Shown here in pieces: positions 49,803-60,995 of a stretch of 64,000 bases of DNA. The stretch is from Ailanthus altissimus (Eukaryota; Streptophyta; Magnoliopsida; Sapindales; Simaroubaceae), in assembly GCA_946807835.1 (NCBI GenBank), contig OX327700.1, positions 23,844,001 to 23,908,000 on the forward strand, read 5' to 3'. The first letter of the stretch is position 1. Each line of letters opens with the position of its first letter. Below the pieces are notes generated by a model. The model ran no database searches, had not been told where the DNA came from, and saw only the letters and a program-made list of their open reading frames with translations. The translations under genes and the position numbers were made by a program.

Positions 49803-51318
49803 TGTAGTATACGTGTTTTAGCAAAAGACATTTAATCTTTTGTTTTTCCATGGTAAGAGTAATTTGCAACATGTGGTACCTGTTTCATGCAGAAAGGAAA
49901 ATCATTTGACAAGTAGGTATTTGCTTCATTTTCACTTGTTGGGCTATAACTATTTAGCTTGCATGGGTGGCTAACTTAGCTATAAATAGAAGCAAATTGC
50001 TTCGTTTTTTTTTTTATATTCATTCAAATAGAAAAAGGAAAGAAAAGAAAGAAAACCGAAAAAGAGAAGAGAAAAAGAAAAGGAAAGAAATAGAAGAAAA
50101 TAGGAAGAGAATAAAAAGAAAATAAATGAAAAATTACAGAAAATGAGTTTGAAGAGTTAGATTTATATCCAATGATCAGGGGGTAATATCTTTGTGAAAT
50201 TAGAATATTGTTGTTTTAAATTTTATGATACATATCGCTACTAACAGTATAGTTTTATATCCTTTGATATAGAAAGAGTGCCGATAGCTGGCAGATCCCA
50301 AAATTCGATCTAGTTTAAGATTAACGCAGTTTTATAAGTGGATAAATATATATATATATTTATATGATTTCAATACAATAGTTTATAATTTAATTACACA
50401 TTATTAAATTTATTCATGATTTATTTTAGACATATAAATATTTTATGTTAGTATATTCAAAAATATTTTTAGAATTAATTATAATATAGTGTATAATTAC
50501 ATTTATTACAAAATTATATATTTTAAAATAGTTATATTCTATAATATTATATAATAGTTTTTGAACCATCAGATGTGTACCCCTCCATTTTAGTATAGTT
50601 GCTCTGCACATGTATTAGATTAATTTATTTTGCTCTGCCTGAACGATGCAGCATTCGGCCAGGTTAGACCAGCTCAAATTCCTCTCTCTACTTGTGTGTG
50701 AGTTACTCCACTAGGTTATACCAGCTTTTCTCTGGGTACACGTTTGGTGTGATTTTCAGTATATATGTAGTACATATTTTTAGAGCTACATTACATATAT
50801 TTAACTTCAGAACGGATTTTATGATAGCTTACACTTCCAGATTTTCAGATTTCTAATATTTTGTTTTAATTTTCAACTTAATACAGACTTTTATGACAGC
50901 TCATATTTTCAGTACAATGTTATTGATTACTTAGTATCAATTTCATAATTATTTTATATTACAGATTTCTACGTGTACATTACATATAGTCTTATTAAAA
51001 AACTATTATTTACAATACATATAAATTATATAATATTTTTAGATTATGTTCACTCACTGAGTCACAAGCTTACCATTTTCTTATTTTTCTCAAATTGTTG
51101 CAGGAATTCGTGCGATGTGATATAGTCTTTACATTTTGAGGGTGGCCCACAACACGTATAGCTGTAAGAGTTGTTATGTTTTGTATATTTATGTACATGT
51201 GTACATTTTTATTGGGTCACGTAGCCTTGTTGTATCAGATGCAATGAGTAAAGAATATGTTAGTCTCATGTCATCACAGGATTTGCCTCTTGAAAAGGGC
51301 TCGGGTCGGGTTCTATCA
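49803..51318 (+). repeat. 3' LTR of the gypsy
   Basis: 1516 bp, TGTAGTATACGTGTTTTAGC to ...GGGTTCTATCA. It shares with the 5' copy the purine-rich block (50035-50110) and the GCAGGAATTCGTGCGATGT stretch near the end. Confidence 0.9.
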
Positions 51319-51414
51319 TATGATACATTCTGCATCTTCAGTTTCTCCTTTTCAGTCTCTAGTGATTATACCATTGATAACTTGAAATGCATAGCTAATA
51401 GATTTGACATAGCC
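51319..51414 (-). pseudogene. Copia RT sliver between two insertions
   Basis: 96 bp of the copia RT gene left between the gypsy and the TRIM array. Joined in thought with 52999 onward and 44083 downward, it belongs to the region just before the YASVIGCIMYA block. It proves both insertions hit the same gene within 100 bp. Confidence 0.8.
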
Positions 51415-51615
51415 TGTAACGATCTAAATCCCACATCAGGCAGACTCATCCAAAGTGAAGGATTTATAAGGAGAAATTTCCTTACCCTTATAAGACGCCT
51501 TTTGGGGATGGTGATTCATTTCGCCCATAAGGGATAAAATCGTGAGGGGGAAGGACGCTTGCGTGAACCCCAAAGCAGACAATACCTTGAACAGGTATTC
51601 GGATGGGCTCTTTCA
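51415..51615 (+). repeat. TRIM terminal repeat 1
   Basis: 201 bp, followed by primer site TTTAGTATCAGAGCC (51616-51630, one mismatch to the standard) and the polypurine tract up to 51662. Confidence 0.9.
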
Positions 51616-51662
51616 TTTAGTATCAGAGCCGAAGACGGCTCTATTTCGATGGTGGGGGGTAT

Positions 51663-51863
51663 TGTAACAACCCAAATCTCACATCGGACAAACTCGTCCA
51701 AAGTAAAGGCCTTATAAGGAGAAATTTCCCTACCATTTTAAGGCGCCTTTTAGGGATGATGATTTGTTCCACCCATAAAGGATAAAATCGTGAGGGGCAA
51801 AGACGTGTGCATGAACCCCAAAGCGGACAATACCTTGCACAGGGATTCGAGTGGGCTCTTTCC
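51663..51863 (+). repeat. TRIM terminal repeat 2
   Basis: 201 bp, TGTAACAACCCAAATCTC to ...GGGCTCTTTCC. No primer site follows; the sequence turns into unrelated DNA. Repeats 1 and 2 with the 47-bp middle form one complete 449-bp element. Confidence 0.9.
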
Positions 51864-52482
51864 TTCTAATATGTTTATGTTATGTCAAAGTATATTTTGA
51901 TATGAAATATGAAAGACATGTATTTATGAATGTGAGCATGAGCATACATGACATATATGTGTTTTTAAAAGTGAGCTTTCAAAATCAAATGTGTTTAACA
52001 AAGAAAGCTTTTGAAGTGCAATATGTCTATGAGAAACATTTTGTGTTTTGAGAATGCTTGAACTCACTATTGACTTAGTATGCATCTTATGTGATTTACG
52101 GAGCCTTTATATGTGGCCTTTCCTTCGGGATTGGTATATGTTATGTGTTTCATATGTAGAGATGATCCTATTGGTACCTAAAGGAAGAATGAGTTATCAC
52201 ATTCGTGTGGTGGCGTATTGATGCATGTGAGAGGACTTACCGATGATCAGGGTGAGGGCTTGGCTCTTACCTTCGAGCATGAGCATTAAATATGTGTAAT
52301 TTTGTAAGCTATTTAAAGTATTTTGTGTGAATGGTGAGGCTTATGAAAGGATTAATCTCCATTGATAGGTTAAGGAGAATTAAGCCTTGTACCAGAAAAT
52401 GTTAAGAGGTAAGTATACTAGACTTTTACTAAAATCTTAATAAACATAGTAATTATTTATGCATGAATTTGTGAATGTCCCA
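51864..52482. other. Unidentified 619-bp segment inside the TRIM array
   Basis: Placed between terminal repeat 2 and a partial repeat. Mixed composition, with CCTTTCCTTCGGGATTGG near 52119-52136 and GCATACATGACATATATGTG around 51941; one 66-codon frame (51851-52051) starts at the end of repeat 2. It has no similarity that I recognise to copia, gypsy or host genes here. It replaces the first two thirds of a terminal repeat, so it may be internal sequence of a longer related element or captured DNA. Confidence 0.5.
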
Positions 52483-52543
52483 ACGTGTGTGTGAACCCCA
52501 AAGTGGATAATATCTTGCATAGGGATTCGGCTAGGCTTTTTCA
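52483..52543 (+). repeat. Partial TRIM terminal repeat
   Basis: Only the last 61 bp of the repeat, with its primer site at 52544-52558 and polypurine tract to 52591 intact. Confidence 0.85.
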
Positions 52544-52591
52544 TTTGGTATCAGAGCCGAGGACAGCTCTGTTTCGATGGTGGGGGGGTAT

Positions 52592-52792
52592 TGTAACGAC
52601 CTAAATCCCACATCGGATAGATTCATCCAAAGTGAAGGCCTTATAAGGAGAAATCTCCCTACCTTTGTAAGGCACCTTTTAGGGATGGTGATTCGTTCCG
52701 CCCATAAAGGATAAAACCGTGAGGGGGAAGGATGCATACGTGAACCCCAAAGTAGACAATACCTTGCACAGGGATTCGGGTAGGTTCTTTCA
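52592..52792 (+). repeat. TRIM terminal repeat 4
   Basis: 201 bp, TGTAACGACCTAAATCCC to ...GGTTCTTTCA. Separated from the next repeat by only five bases, so the internal region between them has been lost. Confidence 0.9.
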
Positions 52793-52797
52793 TTTAT

Positions 52798-52999
52798 TGT
52801 AACAATCCAAATCCTACATCGGGCAAACTTGTCCAAAATGAAGGCCTTATAAGGAGAAATCCCCCCTACCCTTATACGGTACCTTTTGGGGATGGTGATT
52901 CGTTCCGCCCATAAAGGATAAAATCGTGAGGGGGAAGGACGCGTGCGTGAACCCTAAAGCAGACAATACCTTGCACAGGGATTCGGGTGGGCTATTTCA
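52798..52999 (+). repeat. TRIM terminal repeat 5
   Basis: 202 bp, TGTAACAATCCAAATCCT to ...GGGCTATTTCA. After it the copia RT gene resumes. Confidence 0.9.
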
Positions 53000-53900
53000 C
53001 AACCTTTGCATCAGGCATTCTAAACCTATCAAGGATGTTTTGTATATATCTCTATTCAAACAAGAATATAACATCACTCTTATCCCTAATGATATCTATA
53101 CCTAAGATCCTTTTGGTTGCTCCCAAGTCTTTCATCTCCAACTCATCATTTAACTATTTTTTTTATAACTTTTGTATCTCCTCTTTATCTTGACATGCAA
53201 TCAACATATTATTCATATAAAACAATAAATACATATATAAACTGTCTCTCAATGGCTTAAAGTACACACAACCATTATATTTACTTCCTGTACACCCACA
53301 CTAAAGTATGAAATCAACAAATCTCTTATACTACTACTTGGGAGATTGTTTTAGTTCATATAATGACTTCTTTAGTAAGTAAGCATGATTTTCTTTTTTC
53401 GATTCTTCTAAACCTTATGGCTATGACATGTATAACCTTTCTTTTAAGTTTCAATGAAGAATTGCGGTTTTAACATTCATTTGCTCCAAATACAAATTCA
53501 GATTAACACACATGACCAATAAGATCATAATCAATGAGTGTTTGACTACCGAAGAGAAAATCTCATAAAATTAACCTCTTCTTTTTTAGTGAAGCTTTAT
53601 ACAATTAACTTAACCTTAAACTTCGTAGGCTCTACAATTGAAATTTCCTCATTGACTTTGTAAACCTACTTATACCCAACTAACTTCTTACCCTGAGGTT
53701 TAGCTACTAACTTTCATATCTTATTCTTCCTAAAAGAACTAATCTATTCTTCCATAATATACTGCTACTTTTCACTATTAATGCTTCTTATAGCCTCTTT
53801 ATATGTCTTAGGCTAATTATATTTAATAGTATATGCTGTATTAAAGGTATGAGCAATTAAGTCTGCATGTGCATATGTTATTGATAGCTTGACCGTTCTC
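53000..53900 (-). pseudogene. Copia reverse transcriptase, decayed
   Basis: Minus-strand blocks: ENHAYLLKKSLYELKQSP (about 53339-53393), the usual RT core text before the catalytic motif, then YMNNMLIACQDK (from 53219 down). In active copia the catalytic motif is YVDD; here both Asp codons are AAT (53208-53213), so the enzyme would be dead even without its stops. Confidence 0.85.
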
Positions 53901-54359
53901 CTTAGCATATCTCTAGCCAACTGGTATTCTTTAAGTTTTGTTTCTAGAGTTCTTGTATATTTCTGGGTAGTCTTCGAGGTACTTATAGGGGTTTACAATC
54001 CATATCCTAGTGTTTTTTTCTTTAAAGTGTTATTCCGAGTGCATATCATCTTAACTTATGTTCTACATCAACTTTCATAGTTTCTGGCGGTGAAACTATC
54101 TTTAGCATAAGACTTGTCTCCTTTATGTCTGCCTTTTGATAAATTTCCATTAAAGTTGACTCATTGAATGCCACGTCTATGCTAATAATACTTTTTGGTG
54201 GCTTTAGATTTATGCCCTAAATTTTGTATCCTTTTACTCTTTCTGGATATCCCATAAATATCCTTTTTAAAGCTCTCGATTCCCATTTTCCTTGTTTGAC
54301 ATTTACAAAGGTAGAGCATCCAAAAACCCTTAGGTGATCATACTTTAGAGTGCTTCTTG

Positions 54360-55262
54360 ACCACTTCTTTTTCGGTGTCATAGAGTTAAATGTTGAAAAG
54401 AGACTTCTATTAATTAAGTAGGCTTCTGTGACTACCGCCTCATTTTAGAACGCTTTAGACAGCCTAGAACTAATTAGCATACATCTCACTATTTCCAATA
54501 GAGTTTTATTTATTCTTTCTGCCACCCATTTTGCTATGTTGTTGATCTCACAGTTTTATTCCTACCGATACCATACTTGGCACAAAAATAATCAAATTCA
54601 GTATTGCAAAACTCAAGACCATTATCTGTCCTAAGCTTTTTTACTTTTTTACTAGTTTGATTCTCTACAAGTATCTTTCAAGCCTTAAAAGTCTTGAACA
54701 CTTGTTCTTTACTTTTCAATACGTACAACCATAATTTCCTAAAAAAAGTAATTAATGAGCGTTAGAAAATACTTTGCCCCACCATGGGTTGTGCTCTGTA
54801 TAGGTCCCCACAAATATGAATGTATATAATTTAGTATCCCGTTAATTTTGTGTTCCTTAGTGTTAAAATTAACCCTATGTGCTTTCTTATGCATACAGTC
54901 TTTACAAAACCCTAATGGCTAAATTTCTTCTTTGCCAATAACACTTCAATCATATAATTCCTTTAGATCTTTCTCACTCAAGTGGCCTAACCTCATATGA
55001 CATAACTTAGTCTACATATTCTCATCACTATTACCAACTAATGCAAAATTAATGATAACTTCTTCAAGCAAAACTTACAAACTGTTAAGTTTCTCACCCT
55101 TATTACTACCATGGAACATTTGATCACCTTAAGTATCCCATTCGTCATCTTAAATAAACAACTAAATTGATCTAGTTGTCCTAAAGATAACAAATTCTTT
55201 TTTAAATCTAGAACATATATTATATTCAGCAGCTCTCTCACTTTACCATCATGCAGTCTCAA
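54360..55262 (-). pseudogene. Copia pre-integrase and integrase, decayed
   Basis: 55262-55038 holds VRELLNIIYVLDLKKNLLSL (pre-integrase). Then MRLGHLSEKDLKEL and CKDCMHKKAHRV give the HHCC zinc finger of integrase (54992-54870), followed by YIHSYLWGP at about 54802-54828. Family members have HSDLWGP, so the first catalytic Asp is Tyr here (codon at 54814-54816). The core continues in broken frames toward 54360. Confidence 0.85.
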
Positions 55263-55534
55263 CTTAACTCTACCTATTCTAATGACCTGACATGTTCTTG
55301 CCCATTAATAATTTACCCTTATTAATGAACTGATAATTGATGAATAAGGTTTTATCCAAACACATATGGTAAATACAACCTGAATCAAGTATCCATTCAT
55401 CGGCCTTTTTTTTAATTTAGGCAACCAAGGTTTCTGCACTGTAATAGTCTTTCTTATAGACTATTGTCGCATCACATTCTTTCTTTTTGTCCTTCATCTT
55501 GCCTTTTTTTTGGGGGGCAATCCTTAATAAAGTT

Positions 55535-56248
55535 TCATTCCTTCTTGTAACAAAAGCAAGTCCTAGGTTTACCCCCTGATTTTAATCTTGAGTTCTTCTT
55601 TTTCTTTCCATCTCTTGTTTTAGATCTTCCTCTTACAGTCAATCCATCTGTTGTACTAGTCTTTGATCTTTTTCTTAGTTCCTTCAAATTTAAAAAGGCT
55701 TTGACATGTGTCATTTTTAATGACTCCTTACTATAGATGAGAGTATCAATAAAGTGCACATAACTTAACGGCAGAGAACTCAACAAGATTATGACTTTAT
55801 CTTCATCTTCAATAATGATGTCAATCATCTTAAGATTGATTATGATCTTGTTGAATGAGTCGATATGGTCTTTTATTGATATGCCTTCAACTATAGATAA
55901 CTGATATAACTTCTTCTTGATATACAGATGATTTGTTTACGATTTTGTTATATAAAGGTCATCAAGCTTCTTCCAAAGACTTATCGCCATTTTTTCACCA
56001 GCAACCTCCCTTAAAACCTCATCACTCAGCAAAAGAACTATCATACTTTGGGCTTTCTTCTATATGGATTCACGATCTAGGTCAAACCTTGATCTCTCTA
56101 ACTTATTTTCTTTACTAGTGGTTGCCACAGTCTTCTCTAGGGCAAAGTCAAGCCCTTGACTCGTCAGTAAATCCATTACCTTGATCTTCCATAGGTTGAA
56201 TTCATTTTGCTTACTAAACTTCTCAACTTCACAATTATGGATAGCCAT
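55535..56248 (-). pseudogene. Copia gag, decayed
   Basis: Starts at ATG 56248 (MAIHNCEVEKFSKQNEFNLW), the usual opening of a plant copia gag (FdG.NF..W). Continues in the same frame after stops with VIILLSSLPLSYVHFIDTL and ends with a CFCYKKE zinc-knuckle remnant at about 55535-55560. Frame is lost after this point relative to pol. Confidence 0.85.
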
Positions 56249-56269
56249 AATTTCAGCTTTGATATCACT

Positions 56270-56907
56270 TGTTATGATTCTTCATCCACAAGTAATTAAG
56301 AATATAGAATAAAAAAATCAATGAAGAAAACAAATACAATTAAAACACACAAGACAATAATTATGTGGTTTGTCTATTGCCTACATCTACAATGGATTAG
56401 AATTCTAACTTCTTTTATTGAATCATAAAGAATAATAATCTCTCACAAAGATTTTTCTATTGAGATTACAATGAGTACTCTCTTGTTTTGGTGATATTTT
56501 TCAAAGCAAAATAGTTTTTTAGTCAAAATAATTGCTTATTTATAATCTTTCTCATTATAAACAAACGCTCATCCGAGTTTTACAAAGAAATAAAGTTTAA
56601 ACTAACTAAAATAGGAAAACTTGCAAAAGGAGTAATTGCACTAGTGTCGCGACACTCACTTTTAAGCGTTATAGTATTGGTTCTCCAAGCTCGAGTGCGC
56701 AGCATTGGAGGTTTTGACTTGGGTGTCTCGAAACTCAAAATGCAGTGCCACGATGCTTAGACCTGAATTTAGTTTCTAATTCTTAATCTCCAACTTAAGT
56801 TCTATCTTCATCCTTTTGTCTTTCTCTTAATTTTGTGTCTGTCTCTTCTTCTATGACCTGACTTGTAATTATGTTTTATATGATTTTTAATTACTATTCT
56901 TCGTACA
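56270..56907 (-). repeat. 5' LTR of the minus-strand copia
   Basis: 638 bp; on minus it runs TGTACGAAGAATAGTAAT to ...GAATCATAACA, directly followed by the primer site. Contains GCGACACTC / TTTTAAGCG motifs like those in the solo LTR at 19.4-20.1 kb. Confidence 0.85.
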
Positions 56908-58618
56908 TCTTAAGAACCTTTTATTGCTTGTGGTTTGATCGTTTTATTCTTTAGTAAGAATTAATAAAAAATAATTAATGAAAAGGATACGCTCTCGTAA
57001 AATTATACCTGTTTTTTCATTATGTTTTAGTCATTAAATTAGCTTTACATCTACGGTTCACGTTGATTAGAGTTAGTGACAAACTTATAAACAATTAAAA
57101 ATAATAATATAACTTCTCTCTCCTCATTCACTTTTTTTTCTTCTTTCAATAACGTTATCCAAATCAATCTTTGGTGTAAAAGTTTAAAATTAAGGGCAAT
57201 ATAACCGTTTATCAGCGTTTTAGATATATATGATTTCTATTTGTTATCGAATAAAGACCAAATTACATCTTTATCTTAAAACTGCCTTTCTCTATTTCAA
57301 ATATCAACACGTTTAAAAAAAAGAAAAATGTGGAACGACTTGGACAATGTTGCTTAGCGGAGAAAACAATGTTACTTGAATCTCATCACTTGACAATTTC
57401 AACAGAAAAAAAAAAACTTTGTTAATAAATAAAAAGAACTTGTTTTATGGAAAATTTTAATTACTTTCAGTGCATTACACCTTTTCATGAGATTGTTGTC
57501 ACGTGCGTCTCTCAATTAACCATAAGACACCACACTTAATATGAATCTCTTGTGGAAAATGTATTGTCGTGGGATTTAATTATGCAATTTACTAGGGATG
57601 AAGCGACAAGGGATCATGGCGCCCTTACCCATAAGTTAATTTTCTAAAATAAAAAATGATTTTTTTTTAACAATTTTATCACTTGAAAATTCGTGTTTTA
57701 ACTTTTATCACCATAAAATTTCAATTATGACAATACATTCCTCGTGATTTTTATTTTACAATTTAGCCTCCCCCATTAAGGGTGGTAACATGAATTACCA
57801 TTTTATCCGACATAAATTCGATTCCAATTTAATCAATATGGATTTAAAAAATAATATAAATAAAAAAGCAAATTGAATTTGTGTCTCTCACTTAAAATTG
57901 TGAATTAAATTTATTTTTAATGTCATCACTTGCCAATTCGTGAAAGACATTTTACTATTTGTAAAATAATTAAATTGAGCCAATTCATTTAAAATATCAT
58001 TCATTCAAAATACGGTGTAAGATATTTGTTTAAGATTTAATAACTTAAATCATTTAAGATTATGTCAAAAAAATTTATTTTAGTGTAAATAGTGAAAAAT
58101 TGAATCAAATCTAAAAATTAGTTTAAGAAATTGAATTGAGTCCCATTTTTTTAATTTCTAATTCGAAAAAAAATAAAATTCATATCCACTAATTTTTTTA
58201 TATATATATTTTAAATTTAATATAAATTTAATTTATTTACAAGAATTGCAATCCATCCGATCCCCACGTAGCACTAACCTGCACTTAATAAAAAGAGTAA
58301 CGTAGTTTTAAAGTTGAACCGGGCCACCGGCCAATCATAGTACAATCTTGCAATTAATGAACTGCCTAGTGTCATGTTTGATGTTCATAGTCCGTGAAAA
58401 AGCAGGACGTGATTGCTTACATGGAACTCTTGCTTTCGTGTCTTTACTCATCGAACCATCAAGCAACGGAATTAAAAAGACAAAGGAGGCCACAGACACT
58501 CCAAAAAAAAAAAAATTATTACACAAGAAGACAGAGATATCGATAGAAGATAGTTGCTTTTAGATGCTATTGGAACAGGCTATGCCCGATACGGTTGTAA
58601 GAACCCTACTTACTGACA
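56908..58618. other. AT-rich intergenic DNA
   Basis: Long A/T runs, no coding or repeat structure that I can support. Confidence 0.5.
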
Positions 58619-58948
58619 CTAAAACAACAGTACGTCGTCATCTCCTTCTTCTTCATCATGCCGTTGTTGATACAGTGTTCTCTCGAGCTCACTCTTCACA
58701 ATCGAATCCATACTCTTCAGCCACTTGCTCCAAAAGCCTCGGTGTGTCAAGAAGTTCAATGGGAAGATGAATCTCTTTGTTTCATGTCCGTCCACAGCTA
58801 ACACAGCAACGGGCCCTTCTTTAACATCTTCTGGCTCATTGGTTAGGTCTCTGATTTTCTACCCAACAGAAGACTCTTTTGTAGAGTTTCTTACGGCAAT
58901 CTTTATGCCATTATTCCTCTTGCTACTGGTTCTAAGCTTAGACAAATA
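58619..58948 (-). pseudogene. SAUR pseudogene, paralogue of the gene at 40379
   Basis: On minus from about 58948: the start codon is lost (the MAKLRTSS of the intact gene reads LSKLRTSS here), a TAG breaks the frame near 58855, and a frameshift is needed to join LQKSLLLGRKS. From 58804 the domain reads AVDGHETKRFIFPLNFLTH, then a second frameshift scrambles the LLEQVAEEYGFD part (seen in another frame), ending at TAG 58619-58621. Clear relative of the intact SAUR, opposite strand, no longer coding. Confidence 0.88.
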
Positions 58949-60149
58949 GTAGTGGAGTTTATAATTAAGTGATGTTTTAATTTTAGCATATGTTAGGTTG
59001 CTTTGTGCATAGTGTTAAGAGGAGAGCTAGGATAAGATTGGACGGTTGATATATATATTTACGGTGACATAGCTTAAAAAGATAAACGAGAGAAGGGACA
59101 CGATCGCCCTGACGTATATGATTTAATGAACAGACCAGTGCATGTGATTGAGAACTTTCTACTTATCGACTTCCCTTGGAACGTCGCTTTTAGCTAGTCA
59201 TATCTGCCTAAAAATTATTGGCGTAGCGGGTATGTAGATTGATTTATTGTTGTCATGCCTTATGTCAAATCACTTCGCTTGTTATAGATACAGAAACTAT
59301 TGAAAACCATTCTTATATATTTATAATTTATTCAATTTTTATTTTATATAAAACGTGATGTTTTTTTTCATTTAATTATATTATGCTCTTGTTATGATGT
59401 GATTTAAATTCAAAAATTAATTTAATTTATATTGTTCATCTTTTAAAATTAACCGAGCTATTACTCACGTGATAATTTTATTAAAATTTAAGATTCATAA
59501 TTTTTTAAGGCTCATTTGATTGTATTGCTCATCTAATTAGTGGTATAGGAGACTTACATCTCACGTATCTATTATGTATCACTTGTCACAAGTTAAACGT
59601 TTATCATTAATTTAAAAAATAACTTATTAAATAATATTACATACTCACTCTTATATATTTAATTTTTATTTAATATAGAACATAACATTTATATTTACTA
59701 GCTCACTTATATTTTTATTATTTTTTCTGTAATATTTCATCAAGAAGGCTATTAACTAAGTTTATATCCTATTAATATTAGAATAAAGATAAAGCCAAGT
59801 GCAAAACATTATGTAAGTGAATGATCTAACTGAATTTTGGAAATAAATATCTTCTTGCATGTACCCTTACCTAATGATCACACTGCCTAACTTGCTTTTA
59901 TTTGTAGTACATGTTTATGATGTGAAGGTTCAGTTATTATATATTATAATTTCCAAGGATGAAAAAGACTTTGACAAAGAATCAATATTTAATTTTCCAA
60001 TGCGTTAGATTGAGTCAATTTTGTTCATATTTTCATCTTCTTAAACATTATTAATGGAAAGTATTATAGTAGAGATATGTAAGATAATGTGTTTGAATGA
60101 AAAAATTTAGTAATTAATTAAAAAATGAAAATTGTTAGAAAACTATCCA
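58949..60149. other. AT-rich intergenic DNA
   Basis: Nothing recognised apart from general A/T richness. Confidence 0.5.
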
Positions 60150-60995
60150 CACAAAATTTTAAGTGACCAATCAAGATTAATGGAATCAAACATTAAACGC
60201 AGAATTAGAAATTAAAGAACTAAAAACAGAACTTCAAGAATCACGATCACAATCACATCCAATACTCAACGAATTGTTGTGGTTTAGTTCTTCAACGAAC
60301 CTCCATTTACTTTGGAGGATATCACAACTCAAAAATTTCACTATGTCATTAAAATCAATTCAAAGTGTACGAAGATCACAAAACCCAAAATCAAAAAATA
60401 CAGAAAAACAAACTTTCTCTCTCTAAAATTAGAAAATGGAATAAATAAAAACAAGACCATCTCTAATGATCTTGGTAGACCCTTTTATAGATGAATAAGC
60501 TTCAATCAAATGTGATGAAGGACTCTAATTTGATATGAAATCATGATCAGAGAGATAAAGCTAAATTGCAGGAACGCAGTTTCTTTTGACTGATTTTCAA
60601 ATATTCAGTTAACAAACGGTGTTGTTTCTTAACTTCCGAATTATTTTTAAAATGTCTCTAGTCAAAACGGTGTCGTTTTCAATCTGCTCTAGATATTGTG
60701 AAATTTCTTTGAAGTCCTGCTCTCTTTAATTGCTTTCTTGGAGTACTTTCACTTTTCTTTAATTACTTTTGGACCACAAAATTTTCACTTTTCTACTTCT
60801 AAATGCAAGCAAACTTGTCTGAATTTCTTTTAGACCACATAACTTTCTACAAAAACATCACTTTTATTAATGGAAGTCTTAGAAATGGTTTAATTTATAC
60901 ATTAAAAAACAAAAAGATAAAAAAATATAGAATTATAACACAATCCTTAATTTTATGTTTTGATATTTTTCTACGTATGCCTTACCAATGAGGCC
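60150..60995 (-). mobile_element. LTR-like relic, probably copia, minus
   Basis: On minus there is a good TATA box (CTATAAAAGGGTCTACC, about 60475-60491) followed by a CT/GA-rich leader (AGAGAGAGAAAG near 60415), and upstream two AACGGTGTNGTTT motifs (about 60615 and 60667), a pair often seen in plant copia LTRs. Ends could not be fixed and no partner LTR or pol is present. Confidence 0.4.

Larger units (their letters stand above)
44084..51318 (+). mobile_element. Ty3/gypsy chromodomain element (Del/Tekay-like)
   Basis: 7235 bp. LTRs 44084-45606 and 49803-51318; flanks TATGG (44079-44083) and TATGA (51319-51323) match 4/5 as a target duplication. Primer site TTTGATATCAGAGC (45608-45621, tRNA-iMet type); polypurine tract AAGGGAAGAGGAA before 49803. 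Order of domains: gag, protease, RT, RNase H, integrase, chromodomain-like tail, i.e. gypsy order. It sits in the copia RT gene on the opposite strand and is therefore younger than the copia. Confidence 0.93.
51415..52999 (+). mobile_element. TRIM (terminal-repeat retrotransposon in miniature) array
   Basis: Four near-full and one partial 201-bp terminal repeats in direct order, all starting TGTAAC(G/A)A(C/T)C and ending CTTTCA. Between pairs lies an internal part of only about 47 bp with a perfect-looking primer site (TTTGGTATCAGAGCC at 52544-52558, tRNA-iMet) and a G-rich polypurine tract (GGTGGGGGGG). No coding capacity: such elements move with enzymes of other retrotransposons. Flanks TAGCC (51410-51414) and CAACC (53000-53004) match weakly. 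The array is placed on + inside the copia RT gene. Confidence 0.88.
42737..56907 (-). mobile_element. Ty1/copia element, minus, split by two later insertions
   Basis: A full-length but dead copia retrotransposon read on minus. It runs 5' LTR 56270-56907, primer site GTGATATCAAAG (56256-56269, tRNA-iMet type), gag (from 56248), pre-integrase and integrase (55262-54360), reverse transcriptase (about 53900-53000, 51414-51319 and up to 44083), RNase H (43900-43440) and 3' LTR (about 42737-43355). The two inserts are a gypsy (44084-51318) and a TRIM array (51415-52999). Without them it would be about 5.4 kb, normal for copia. Multiple stops and frameshifts. No clear 5-bp flanking duplication. Confidence 0.9.

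Noticed and set aside
51415..52999. TRIM as a Cassandra element carrying 5S rRNA
   Set aside because: I saw no 5S internal promoter text in the 201-bp repeat; only LTR ends, primer site and polypurine tract support the call.
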